Shown here in pieces: positions 32,566-41,578 of a DNA stretch of 64,000 nucleotides; position 1 is the first letter of the stretch; every line of letters begins with the position of its first letter. The DNA comes from Planctomycetota bacterium (GTDB lineage: Bacteria; Planctomycetota; UBA8742; UBA2392). The position numbers and the translations under genes were made by a program. The notes beneath the pieces are model-generated. The model made no database searches. It was not told the origin of the DNA and saw only the letters and a list, made by a program, of their open reading frames with translations. Where the stretch lies: positions 1 through 64,000 of the forward strand of contig JACKIE010000012.1 of NCBI GenBank assembly GCA_020638635.1. The letters are read 5' to 3'.

Positions 32566-35316
32566 TTACTGGCCGCCCCAACCGGGACGACGCATCTCCT
32601 CGTCGTTGAGGTCGATCACCTTGGCGTGAACGACGATCACGAGATTGTACTGTTCCTTGTCACGGCCCTGGCGCTTGAACAGGATGCCGAGCAGCGGGAT
32701 GTCACTGAGGATCGGCACTCCGCTCTCGATCCACTTGTCGCGCACTGTCTTCAGGCCAGCGATCACGACCGCGCCGCCGTCAGGTACACGCACAGTGGTC
32801 TGCACGGTCTGCAGCTTGATCTCGGGGATCTGGATGGTGACCGAGCTCGTGGGGCCCAGGGTGGTTGTAAACGTGGGAATCGGCAGCACCAGTTCCGCCA
32901 CTGTTGGCTGAACCTCGATGGTGATGAAGCGCCGGTCGTTGCTGACCGTGGGCTTCACGTCGAGAACCATGCCGTCGAGGATGGTGTCGATCACCGGGTT
33001 GGCGATCGCGGCGCTTGTGGCGCTGTTCAGCTCGAAATCCTGCACATAAGGGATCTGGTTCACGATGGTGATGTTCGCGCGCTGGGTGTTGAAAGCGCTG
33101 AGACGGGGAGCGGTAAGCACCCGCGCTTTCTTGCGCTTCTGAACCGCGATGATGACCGCGTTGATCTGGGTCAGGTCAACGAAGTAGGCGAACTGCATGG
33201 CAAAACCGCCCGTGTTCGTGAGCATGTTGCCAAGCGCGTTGTCATAAATGTGCTCGAAGCGTCCGCGGATGTCCTGGTTGAAGTTCACAGGCGGGTTGTT
33301 GGGGTCCTGGTTGTTGAAGAAGATACCCGAGGTCGGGTTAGCCGGGGCAATGCCGCCCGAGCCGTTATCGAACTGGCCGCCGGCGTTGTCTTCCGGGCCG
33401 GTGGTGACGTCTTCCAGCGTGGTGTTTGCCTGGTTGGGCACCTGGGCCGGGCCGCCGTTGCCGCGGAAGTCGATGCCGAAGTCCTGCAGGTAGTCGTCTT
33501 CCACGCTGATGAAGCGGACCTCGATGTTCACCATCAGGCCCGCAATCTTGCGCAGCTCGTCGAGGAAGTCACGCAACTCGGCCTGCACCTGCGGAGTGTG
33601 CGTGGCAACCAGCTGACCGCCGAAGAACTTAAGGGCGTTGGGCGTGTCCCATGAATCGGGGGCCACGGACTCAGTAACCAGTTCTTCGATGCGCTCGATG
33701 TCGAGGGTGCGCTCCGACTCGTCGGGGTACACGATGCTCGGACCGCTGCCGGAATCTTCCGCGGCGGTCAGGCGGATCCGCGGTCCCACAAACTCAGTGA
33801 TGTTGAATGTCAGGTCGCGCACGTCGTGCACGCGGGTGACCACCGAACTCTCGTCGGCTGCCTCTTCCTCACCCACGACGAACAACACGCCGAAGCGATA
33901 CTGGGTCTTGAGGTCGAGGTCGGTCAGAATGATGTTCAGCGCGCTGCCAAGCGGAATGCCGTCCAGTGAGATGCTGACGGCTTCTTCGCCGCTGCTGTCC
34001 GCCACGTCAGGGTGCAGGCGGATCGGCACGCCGGCCTTTCGCTGGATGTCCGCGATGACGTTGGTGAGCGTCTCTTCCTCATACACAACGTCCACGATCT
34101 TCGATTCCAGCGCGTTCTGGATCTGCTGCATCTCGGGATCGACCTGCACGGCGTCCTGCGAAAGGGCGCGGCGGGCGCGGATGCGCTCGGCCAACAGTCC
34201 GGTCGGGTAGCGCAGCAGCTCCGTCTGCGGAACCATCACCTCGCGCAACTGGCGCAGCGTTTCCTGGTAGCCGATGATGCGCTTCTCGAAGGTATCCCGA
34301 TTCAACTGGATCAACCGGCGGTCGGCGATGTCGCGCTTGAGCTCATCGGCCTGGCGGAACTGCGGGTCGAGGTAGAGGATGCGGTCCACAATCTCGCTAG
34401 CCGTGCGGAAGCGACGCAATTCCAGGTTGTACACAGCCTGGCGCCACAGCTCGACGATTTCCTCCTTGCGGCGGTCTTCCTCGGCCTGGCTCTCCAGGTC
34501 GCGCATGCGGCGCTCACGTTTCAGGGCCTCTTCTTCAAGGGCCTTGCGTGAACGCTGCAACTCGACGCGGGCACGATCAAGACCAGCCTGCGCGATGGTG
34601 TCGTAGTCTTTACTGAGCTGCGCGCCGTAGGGCGCGAACTTGACCAACCGACGCAACTTTTCCCACGAGTCGATCGCCGCCGCCCAGTCACCGGACGCTT
34701 CCTCGTCCTTGGCCGCATCGTACGTGCGTGCTGCCTCGATCTCGTACTCTTCCTGCGCGGCGGCGGGCATGTCGGCCCAGCGCGGCGCCAGGGCCGTGCC
34801 TTTCGACAGCAGGTCTCGGACCTCGTCCAGCAGATCGACGACGTCAGCCGTGCTGGTGCCGGGTTTCAGGGCCAAGGCACGCTCGAAGTATTTCTCGGCT
34901 TCTTCGAGGTCGTTGGCCTTCATGGCGATCACGCCACGATCCTTCAGCCACTTGTACTCGACGTCGCGGCGGCGGTCGTTGTCGAACACCTCGCGCGAGT
35001 TCTTGTCGTCCTTGCCGACGTCCGCGCCGCGGGTGGTCTCATCGACCGTTTCACCGGTGTCGGTCATGCCGGCCGTGCCCGTGCGTTCGCCGCCCGGGTT
35101 CTCGACCAGGTTGCCGGGCGCGCCTTCGCCGGTGCGCTCGTAGCCTTCCGGCGTGGCGTCCTCGGCCGTGTCCTCGGCGGTGTAGACGTTGTTGTTCGGC
35201 GTTTCGACATCACGCCCGGCGTTGCCCTGGAACGGCATGACGGAGCAGGCCGTGATGGCGACGCAGGTGAATGTCAGCGCAAGTACAGCACGCAGGTTCC
35301 GCAATGTAACTCTCAT
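32566..35316 (-). CDS. Secretin-family outer-membrane lipoprotein (GspD/PilQ-like)
   Basis: This 916-residue protein has a lipoprotein signal (MRVTLRNLRAVLALTFTCVAITAC, lipobox I-T-A-C), an acidic low-complexity region (about 30-105), TPR-like helices and a coiled coil (about 120-320), an STN/N0-type domain (SKIVDVVYEEETLTNVIADI), N1-like domains with QLVATHTPQVQAELRDFLDEL, and the secretin core near the end (VRVPDGGAVVIAGLKTVRDKW, GVPILSDIPLLGILFKRQ). Secretins form the outer-membrane gate of type II secretion or type IV pili. The long helical N-terminal part is unusual compared with GspD or PilQ. The ATG at 35316 starts the lipoprotein signal. The GspE-like ATPase at 7.4 kb is a possible partner. 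Confidence 0.9.
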   Translation of the reverse strand: MRVTLRNLRAVLALTFTCVAITACSVMPFQGNAGRDVETPNNNVYTAEDTAEDATPEGYERTGEGAPGNLVENPGGERTGTAGMTDTGETVDETTRGADVGKDDKNSREVFDNDRRRDVEYKWLKDRGVIAMKANDLEEAEKYFERALALKPGTSTADVVDLLDEVRDLLSKGTALAPRWADMPAAAQEEYEIEAARTYDAAKDEEASGDWAAAIDSWEKLRRLVKFAPYGAQLSKDYDTIAQAGLDRARVELQRSRKALEEEALKRERRMRDLESQAEEDRRKEEIVELWRQAVYNLELRRFRTASEIVDRILYLDPQFRQADELKRDIADRRLIQLNRDTFEKRIIGYQETLRQLREVMVPQTELLRYPTGLLAERIRARRALSQDAVQVDPEMQQIQNALESKIVDVVYEEETLTNVIADIQRKAGVPIRLHPDVADSSGEEAVSISLDGIPLGSALNIILTDLDLKTQYRFGVLFVVGEEEAADESSVVTRVHDVRDLTFNITEFVGPRIRLTAAEDSGSGPSIVYPDESERTLDIERIEELVTESVAPDSWDTPNALKFFGGQLVATHTPQVQAELRDFLDELRKIAGLMVNIEVRFISVEDDYLQDFGIDFRGNGGPAQVPNQANTTLEDVTTGPEDNAGGQFDNGSGGIAPANPTSGIFFNNQDPNNPPVNFNQDIRGRFEHIYDNALGNMLTNTGGFAMQFAYFVDLTQINAVIIAVQKRKKARVLTAPRLSAFNTQRANITIVNQIPYVQDFELNSATSAAIANPVIDTILDGMVLDVKPTVSNDRRFITIEVQPTVAELVLPIPTFTTTLGPTSSVTIQIPEIKLQTVQTTVRVPDGGAVVIAGLKTVRDKWIESGVPILSDIPLLGILFKRQGRDKEQYNLVIVVHAKVIDLNDEEMRRPGWGGQ

Positions 35317-35653
35317 TGAGCGTAGTCCTCGCCTTGGGGTCCGCGACAAACGACATGTCGGCAATCAGCCGGGGGGCCGTTGTCGCAATACACCAGGGGA
35401 ACCAGGGGTCCGCAAATCGGGGGGTAAAAAGAAGGTTAGCCACGCCGCAGGGGCCGTCAAGCACGAAAAACAGGGGGAAAGGCCATCGGTAGGTCACTGT
35501 CAAACCACGGGTCGAATCGCCCAGAAAGTAACGCCTATCACAATTTTTTCAGAATCCGCCATCGGCCTTGGACGACGCTTTTGTCACCCGCTGTTCGGTC
35601 TGCTGCGACAAGCCCTTCGGGGCCATTGTAGACCTCAGAACAAGGAGATGGCG
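35317..35653. other. Divergent 337-bp intergenic region
   Basis: This gap separates the secretin and DUF1579 genes and should hold promoters for both. It contains AT-rich patches (near 35540-35550 and 35425) but no promoter I can place with confidence, and no gene. AAGGAG at 35642-35647 is the ribosome binding site of the plus-strand gene. Confidence 0.4.
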
Positions 35654-36259
35654 ATGCGTATCGGAACGAGTTTTCTGGCGGCCGTAGTGCTGATTCTGAC
35701 GGGTGTCGGCCTGGGGACGATGTTCTCGGAGCCCAAGAGCGACGGCAAAGAGGCAGCAAAGAAGAACATGGAAGAAGCGTGGGCGGAACTGCTCCAGCCC
35801 CGCGAGGAACACAAGTGGCTGGCCGAGCAGGCCGGCGAATGGAACGTGGAAGCCCGCATGTGGAAAGACGGCCAAGAGGAGCCGATCTCGCTGCACGGAA
35901 GCGCGACCATCAGCCGGGTGTTCGACCGCTTCATCTTCGAAGAGCTCAGCGTCGGCGAGGGCGAACTGCAGATGAAGGCCCGCGGCCACATGGGCTACGA
36001 CAGCAGCAACGAGGAGTTCAACGCGAGCTACATCACCAGCAACTGCATCGCAATCCACGTGCTGACCGGCCAGCGCAAGGACGGCACGCTGGAGCTAAGC
36101 GGCAGCTGGGTCGAGAAAGGCCTCGACAGCACCCGGGTAAGCCAGCGCGTGGTGTGCAGCGTGAAGGACAAGGACAACCACACCACCACCATCTTCGCGC
36201 GCTACGGCGACGGGCCGGAGTTCAAGCAGCTGGAGCTGACCTACACGCGCAAGCAGTAA
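35654..36259 (+). CDS. DUF1579 family protein, probably exported
   Basis: This 201-residue protein has an N-terminal hydrophobic segment (MRIGTSFLAAVVLILTGVGLG) followed by a domain with EEHKWLAEQAGEWNVEARMW, ATISRVFDRFIFEEL, GHMGYDSSNEEFNASYITS and GSWVEKGLDS, matching the beta-barrel-like DUF1579 pattern. The function is unestablished. AAGGAG lies six bases before the ATG at 35654 and directly against the ATG at 35648, which favours 35654. Convergent with the next gene. Confidence 0.82.
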   Translation: MRIGTSFLAAVVLILTGVGLGTMFSEPKSDGKEAAKKNMEEAWAELLQPREEHKWLAEQAGEWNVEARMWKDGQEEPISLHGSATISRVFDRFIFEELSVGEGELQMKARGHMGYDSSNEEFNASYITSNCIAIHVLTGQRKDGTLELSGSWVEKGLDSTRVSQRVVCSVKDKDNHTTTIFARYGDGPEFKQLELTYTRKQ

Positions 36260-36276
36260 CGGAGCGCGGGTAGACG

Positions 36277-36313
36277 AACAGGGGACAGCCGCCAAAGGCG
36301 ACTGTCCCCTGTT
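36277..36313. repeat. REP-like hairpin between convergent genes
   Basis: A 17-base left arm (AACAGGGGACAGCCGCC) and its complement (one mismatch) are separated by AAA. It resembles the GGGACAGGCACC element at 1411-1436 and occupies most of the 65-bp gap between convergent genes, so it may double as a bidirectional terminator. Confidence 0.6.
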
Positions 36314-36324
36314 GTTTGCGCTGA

Positions 36325-38652
36325 CTAGCGGCGGAAGTTGTCGCCATTGATGCCCATGCGTCCGCCCTTCAGGCGGAAGCTGGTGGTCGAGCCGTTGCGG
36401 ATCACCACCAGGCTCACGCTGTCGCTTTCGCTGGTGGACTGCACTTCCTTGATCAGCGTTTCCATGTTGCCGATCGACACGCCGTTGTACTCGATGATCA
36501 GGTCCCCCACCTGCACGCCGGCCTCCGCGGCCTGGTAGCCTTCTGCCACCTGGGTGATCTTCACGCAGTTGGGCGGGCCGAGGCTGAGGCTTACCGCGTT
36601 GCTGCCGCGGTTTACGGTTACGGTCAGGTAGCTCTGTGTGCCGTCCTGGGCGTAGGCTGCCGCGTAGTAATCGCCCTCGGGCAGGAAGGCGAAGGTGACG
36701 CTGCCGCCTTTCTCGAGCTGCGCGTAGCGGCTCACGTAGCCGCCCTCTTTGCTGGTCTTGGAGAGCGACACCGAGATGCCCTCCTTGTTAGTCAGCTCGG
36801 GCGCCAGGTCCAGGGTCACTGTCAGGGTGCAGCGCTCGTCCACCGTGATGTCCATTTCGTCTTCGCCGGCGTCCAGGCGCACGTCCTGCTGGTAGAGCGA
36901 GTCGTACTGGTTGAACTCGACGCTCAGCTTGTAGTCGCCGGGCTGCAGGTTCTCGGCCTTGTAGTTGCCCTGGGCGTCGATCGCGTAGTATTGGCCGCCT
37001 TCGCTGTAAGCGCGGCGCTTCTTCTCTTCGATGTTCTTGTCCTGCGAGACCGGCGTCAGGCGGACGTAGCAGTTCTGCGGCACCTGGCCCCCCGACGAAC
37101 TCACCTTGCCCTTCAGGCTTGCCGGCGCCTGGAACACCACATCGAAGGTGTTCGAGCCGCGGCCCACGCGCACCTCCTGCGTCACGGCCGGGAAGCCCTG
37201 GGCCTGCACGGTCATGTTCCAGGTGCCTTCCTTCAGGCCCATGTACTCGAGCTCGCCGGGGGTGCCGGCCGGCAGCTGCACGCACTCGGCGTACTGGCCC
37301 TCGGCGCTGACGAACCAGGCGTACTGGGGCGTGACCGCGTTGTTGCGGGTGTCTTTGCCGACGATCTTGACGCGGCAGCCGGCGTCCAGGCTGAAGTCGG
37401 CGTAGTTCTCGCCGCCCGCCAGGGTGATCTCGCGCGAGGCGGTGATGCTGCCCATGGTGGCCGTCACGGTGACGGTGCCCGGGCGCAGGCCCTCGATGCG
37501 GTACTTGCCGGAGGCGTCGGTGTAGCCCGTCAGGTTGCCCCAGCCGCCGCCGATCCACTCCTCGTCTACCACGGCCTCTTCCAGCGTCTTGACCGCTTCC
37601 TCGACCTTCAGACGCTTGCCGATTATCACCGCTTCCTCGGCGCGGTCCATGTCGTCGCGCAGGCCCCAGGCGCGCTCGGGGTAATAGCCGCCCCCGATGG
37701 GCACTTCGCCGCCCTGGCCGCTGACGTACACCGTCACGTTCGGCATCGGGTTGCCGTCGGTCGAGGTCACCGTGCCGCTCAGCACGGCCGCCTTCACCAT
37801 GGTCACCCGGGCGCTGCCGCCCTCGGCCGTGAGTTCGATGGTATCGAACTTGTCCTGCACCCAGCCCTGGGCGAAGACCGCAACCTTCACTTTGCCCAGC
37901 TTGGCGCGGATGCGGAACTTGCCCTCGGAATCACTGAAGGTGGCCGAGGCCACGTAGTCGAACCAACCCTGGCCGGTGTCGGCGCTGACGGTGACGGACC
38001 ACTGGCCGGGCAGCTTGCCGCCTTCGCAGCTCACCACGCCGTCCAGCACCACCGGCACCTCGAACTGGAAGTCAACCCGCCCGCCGGAACGCGCGATCTG
38101 CTGGCTCTGGCCCACCTCGGGGTTGCTGGCTGTCACCCGGTAGCTGTGGCTTTCGTCGAGACCGCTGAGGTCGAAACGGCCGGTGGCGTCGGTAAACGTT
38201 ACGCGGGTGTTGCGCTCGAGTTCGCGGAAATAGCGGTCGTAGTCCTTGTGGGTCTTGACGATGTCTTCCTGGTCCCACTGGGGCATGGCGGGCTCGACAC
38301 TGGTGCTGATGGCGGTGATCTTCATGCCCTCGACGCCGCGGCCGTCGCTGAACTTGACGGTTCCTTTCAGGCTGCCGTTACCGGTGTCTTCGGGGTCGAA
38401 GTCGCCAGGCTGCTCGGGGATGTCAACGTTGACCGGGGGTGTGTTCGGGCGCGGGGCCGGGCGGTCCGGCATTTCGAGCGGCGAGCAGCCGCCGCCGGCC
38501 AGCGGTCCGTCACCGCAGGCCAGGTTGGCCACCACCGGCGCGTTGGCGGGCGCGTCGCCCACGTTTATGAATCCGTAAACGCCGAACATCACCGCCACGA
38601 CGGTGATCACCAACTGAACCAGGTTGAAGGCCGAAAGTTGAGGCTTGCGCAT
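36325..38652 (-). CDS. Membrane-anchored protein with carboxypeptidase-regulatory repeats and a PDZ domain
   Basis: This 775-residue protein has an N-terminal membrane anchor (FNLVQLVITVVAVMFGVYGF, about 9-28), a Pro-rich linker (60-90), then several carboxypeptidase-regulatory-like beta modules recognised by GSLKGTVKFSDGRGVEGM, VTFTDATGRFDLSGL, LSGTVTSTDGNPMPNVTVYV, TDASGKYRIEGLRPG and GNYKAENLQPGDY. The last 90 residues form a PDZ domain (GYQAAEAGVQVGDLIIEYNGVSIGNM). It most likely acts in the periplasm or at the surface as a binding or scaffold protein; no protease triad is seen. Transcribed alone. Confidence 0.8.
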   Translation of the reverse strand: MRKPQLSAFNLVQLVITVVAVMFGVYGFINVGDAPANAPVVANLACGDGPLAGGGCSPLEMPDRPAPRPNTPPVNVDIPEQPGDFDPEDTGNGSLKGTVKFSDGRGVEGMKITAISTSVEPAMPQWDQEDIVKTHKDYDRYFRELERNTRVTFTDATGRFDLSGLDESHSYRVTASNPEVGQSQQIARSGGRVDFQFEVPVVLDGVVSCEGGKLPGQWSVTVSADTGQGWFDYVASATFSDSEGKFRIRAKLGKVKVAVFAQGWVQDKFDTIELTAEGGSARVTMVKAAVLSGTVTSTDGNPMPNVTVYVSGQGGEVPIGGGYYPERAWGLRDDMDRAEEAVIIGKRLKVEEAVKTLEEAVVDEEWIGGGWGNLTGYTDASGKYRIEGLRPGTVTVTATMGSITASREITLAGGENYADFSLDAGCRVKIVGKDTRNNAVTPQYAWFVSAEGQYAECVQLPAGTPGELEYMGLKEGTWNMTVQAQGFPAVTQEVRVGRGSNTFDVVFQAPASLKGKVSSSGGQVPQNCYVRLTPVSQDKNIEEKKRRAYSEGGQYYAIDAQGNYKAENLQPGDYKLSVEFNQYDSLYQQDVRLDAGEDEMDITVDERCTLTVTLDLAPELTNKEGISVSLSKTSKEGGYVSRYAQLEKGGSVTFAFLPEGDYYAAAYAQDGTQSYLTVTVNRGSNAVSLSLGPPNCVKITQVAEGYQAAEAGVQVGDLIIEYNGVSIGNMETLIKEVQSTSESDSVSLVVIRNGSTTSFRLKGGRMGINGDNFRR

Positions 38653-38795
38653 GGCTCCCCCAGCAAATGCGGTACTGCATCCCGAAAGGCTGACACTGGT
38701 AGGACGCAGGCAGGCCGGGCGGGTTCCTGTAAAATGCTGTAAAAAGCAACCGGAGGCCGTGTTCGGCCCCCGATCACCTTTCCCGAAACCCTTGG

Positions 38796-39542
38796 CTACT
38801 TGTTACTTGCGCCGAATACCTTCTTGAAGAACCAGGCGATGGGGTCGTAGTAGCGGTCCACAACCCGTTCCTTCATGGGGATGATGCCGTTGTCGGTGAT
38901 GCCGATATGCTCCGGGCAAACTTCCGTGCAGCAGCGAGTGATGTTGCACCAGCCGCTGCCGAATTCCTTGCGGATCTTGGGGATGCGGTCTTCCGTATCC
39001 AGCGGGTGCATCTCGAGCTGCGCCAGCCGGATCATGAAGCGCGGGCCCACGAACTGGTCATGCTTGTGGTGGTCGCGCAGCACGTGGCACACGTCCTGGC
39101 ACAAGAAGCACTCGATGCACTTGCGGAACTCCTGCACGCGATCGACGTCTTCCTGCATCATGCGGTGGTGGCCGTCAGCCTCGCGGGCGCGGGGCTTCAG
39201 CGGCGGTATGCGCTTGTTCTGCTCGTAGTTCCACTTGACGTCGGTGACCAGGTCCTTGATCAGCGGGAATGTCTTGAGCGGCTGCACCGTGATGGTGCCC
39301 TCGGGCAGGCTGTTCAGGCGGGTCATGCACGACAGGCGCGGCTTGCCGTTGATCTCCATGCTGCAAGAGCCGCACTTGCCGGCCTTGCAGTTCCAGCGCA
39401 CGGCGAGGTCGCCCGCGTGCTCAGCCTGGATGCGGTGGATGCCGTCCAGCACCACCATGCCGGGCTGGGTCTCGACGGTGTATTCCTTGAACTCGCCGCC
39501 GTCTTTGTCGCCCCGCCAGACCCTGAATGTACGCGTTGCCAT
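38796..39542 (-). CDS. sdhB: Succinate dehydrogenase iron-sulfur subunit
   Basis: This 248-residue protein has all three cluster sites: [2Fe-2S] CKAGKCGSC plus the later SC of RLSC, a [4Fe-4S] motif CIECFLCQDVC, and a third motif CNITRCCTEVCPEHI for the 3Fe-4S type. It passes electrons from SdhA flavin to the membrane quinone site in complex II. It is the last gene of a minus-strand sdhC-sdhA-sdhB order like the Bacillus type. The 104-bp gap to sdhA is filled by a palindromic repeat. Confidence 0.96.
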   Translation of the reverse strand: MATRTFRVWRGDKDGGEFKEYTVETQPGMVVLDGIHRIQAEHAGDLAVRWNCKAGKCGSCSMEINGKPRLSCMTRLNSLPEGTITVQPLKTFPLIKDLVTDVKWNYEQNKRIPPLKPRAREADGHHRMMQEDVDRVQEFRKCIECFLCQDVCHVLRDHHKHDQFVGPRFMIRLAQLEMHPLDTEDRIPKIRKEFGSGWCNITRCCTEVCPEHIGITDNGIIPMKERVVDRYYDPIAWFFKKVFGASNK

Positions 39543-39550
39543 GGTTCAGC

Positions 39551-39645
39551 TTTCAGGCGGGAGGCGGCAGGCGTCAGTGCCTGCGGCCTTCTCCGCGATA
39601 TCGGCAAAGGGGCGGTTTCTGTCGCCTGCCTTCTGCCGCCTGTTC
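39551..39645. repeat. Inverted short-word repeat between sdhA and sdhB
   Basis: The left arm (GGCGGGAGGCGGCAGGCG) and right arm (CGCCTGCCTTCTGCCGCC) are imperfect complements built from AGGCGGCAGGCG-like words, around a short centre. It belongs to the same class as the elements at 41501 and 52262, with a different word. Being inside the operon, it would form an mRNA hairpin between the two cistrons. Confidence 0.55.
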
Positions 39646-39646
39646 C

Positions 39647-41497
39647 CTACTTCACTTCCGCCCCGACCGCGCCTGACTCCAGGTCTTCGATCTTGCTGTA
39701 GGCGATTGCGACCAGGCCCTCGGGGCCAGGGGCGCGCTCGCGCTTTTCCACCACCATCTCGCCGTCCTGGCCGCGCTTGATGAAGATGTTGTACTTCAGC
39801 CACTCGTCGCGCTCGCCTGGGAAGTCCTCGCGTGTATGGGCGCCGCGGCTTTCCTCGCGCAGCAGCGCCGCGCGCGTCACCGCCTCGGCGCTGATCAGCA
39901 GATTGCGCAGGTCCAGCGCCGTGTGCCAGCCGGCGTTGTACTGGCTGGTGGCGTGGGCCTTGGCCGTCGCCGCTTCCTTCTTCAGCTCCTGCAACTTCTC
40001 GACAGCTGTTTCCAGCTCGTGCTTGACGCGGATGATGCCCACGTTGTGGCTCATCATCTCCTGCAGATTCTCCTGCACCACGAACGGGTTGGCGCCGGAT
40101 TCGCGGTTCAGGATTTCCGTCGCGCGCCGGATGATCGACAGCACCTGCTCGTTGTCGATCTGGCCGCCGTCGTGCTTGTCGGCCCAGTCGCAAGCGCCAT
40201 CGCCCGCGCGCTTGCCGAACACGATCAGGTCGCTCAGCGAGTTGCCGCCCAGTCGGTTCGCGCCGTGCAGGCCGGCCGCGCACTCGCCCGCCGCGAACAG
40301 GCCGGGCACGGTGGTCATCTGGCTGTCGGCGTCCACCCGGATGCCGCCCATGAAGTAGTGCAGCGTGGGGCCGACTTCCATGGGGTCGGTGGTGATGTCC
40401 ACTTCCGCCAGTTCCTTGAACTGGTGGTACATGCTGGGCAGCTTCTTCTTGATCAGCTCCGCGGGCAGGCGGCTGGCGATATCGAGATACACGCCCCCGT
40501 GCTCGGAGCCTCGGCCGGCCTTGACCTCGGCGTTGATGGCGCGGGCCACCACGTCGCGGGTCAGCAGCTCGGGCGGCCTGCGGGCGGACTTGTCGCCCTT
40601 GAGCCAGCGGTTGGCTTCTTCTTCGCTGTCGGCGGTCTCCGGGGCGAAACGCTCCGGGATGTAGCCGAACATGAAGCGTTTGCCTTCCTTGTTCTTGAGA
40701 ATGCCGCCGTCGCCTCGCACGCCTTCGGTTACCAGTGTGCCGCGCACGCTCGGCGGCCACACCATGCCGGTCGGGTGGAACTGCGTGAACTCCAGGTCCA
40801 TCAGCTCGGCGCCCGCGATGTAAGCCATGGCCAGGCCGTCGCCGCTGTATTCCCAGCTGTTGCTGGTCACGCGCCAGGCCTTGCCGGCGCCGCCGGTGGC
40901 CAGCACCACGGCCTTGGCCTTGAACAGCACAAACCGACCGGTCTCGCGCCAGTAGCCCAGCGCGCCGACCACGCGGTCGCCGTCTTTCAGCAGGTCGAGG
41001 ATCGTGCACTCCATGTGCACGTGGATGCCCTGGTGCACGCCGTGGTCCTGCAGCGTGCGGATGAGTTCCAATCCTGTGCGGTCGCCGACGTGGGCCAGGC
41101 GCGGGTAGCGGTGGCCGCCGAAGTTGCGCTGGCTGATCAGGCCTGTCTTGGTGCGGTCGAACACCGCGCCCCATTCTTCCAGCTCGCGCACGCGCTCGGG
41201 CGCTTCCTTGGCATGCAGTTCCGCCATGCGCCAGTTGTTCAGGAACTTGCCGCCGCGCATGGTGTCGCGGAAGTGCACTTTCCAGTTGTCGCGCGAATCC
41301 ACGTTGCCCATGGCGGCCGCCATGCCGCCCTCGGCCATCACGGTGTGGGCCTTGCCCAGCAGGCTCTTGCACACCAGGCCGGTGTTCTTGCCCAGCGCTG
41401 CGCAGGCGATGGCGGCGCGCAGGCCGGCGCCGCCGGCACCGATTACCAGCACGTCGTGCTCGAAGGTCTGCAACTCAGATACGTCAGGTCCGGCCAT
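39647..41497 (-). CDS. sdhA: Succinate dehydrogenase flavoprotein subunit
   Basis: This 616-residue protein has an N-terminal FAD-binding Rossmann motif (VLVIGAGGAGLRAAI), the covalent-flavin histidine region KAHTVMAEGGMAAA, EFTQFHPTGM, YFMGGIRVD and GANRLGGNSLSDLIVFGKRAGD, all conserved complex II features. It oxidises succinate to fumarate. The C-terminal helical domain carries the usual HNVGIIRVKHEL stretch. Length fits the family. It follows sdhC, with an 81-bp gap holding another inverted repeat. Confidence 0.96.
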   Translation of the reverse strand: MAGPDVSELQTFEHDVLVIGAGGAGLRAAIACAALGKNTGLVCKSLLGKAHTVMAEGGMAAAMGNVDSRDNWKVHFRDTMRGGKFLNNWRMAELHAKEAPERVRELEEWGAVFDRTKTGLISQRNFGGHRYPRLAHVGDRTGLELIRTLQDHGVHQGIHVHMECTILDLLKDGDRVVGALGYWRETGRFVLFKAKAVVLATGGAGKAWRVTSNSWEYSGDGLAMAYIAGAELMDLEFTQFHPTGMVWPPSVRGTLVTEGVRGDGGILKNKEGKRFMFGYIPERFAPETADSEEEANRWLKGDKSARRPPELLTRDVVARAINAEVKAGRGSEHGGVYLDIASRLPAELIKKKLPSMYHQFKELAEVDITTDPMEVGPTLHYFMGGIRVDADSQMTTVPGLFAAGECAAGLHGANRLGGNSLSDLIVFGKRAGDGACDWADKHDGGQIDNEQVLSIIRRATEILNRESGANPFVVQENLQEMMSHNVGIIRVKHELETAVEKLQELKKEAATAKAHATSQYNAGWHTALDLRNLLISAEAVTRAALLREESRGAHTREDFPGERDEWLKYNIFIKRGQDGEMVVEKRERAPGPEGLVAIAYSKIEDLESGAVGAEVK

Positions 41498-41500
41498 AAG

Positions 41501-41575
41501 TCAGGTTTCAGGTTACAGGTGTCAGGTTTCAGGGCAGGTACGGGCTACGCGCCCTGGAACCTGGCACCTGTGCCC
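41501..41575. repeat. Heptamer-like inverted repeat between sdhC and sdhA
   Basis: The left arm reads CAGGTTT-CAGGTTA-CAGGTGT-CAGGTTT-CAGGG, that is, four to five 7-base units. The right arm CCCTGGAACCTGGCACCTG is its imperfect complement. The same words appear at 52262-52359 and, in part, at 4824-4854. It fills the gap between the two cistrons almost completely. Confidence 0.65.
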
Positions 41576-41578
41576 GCT

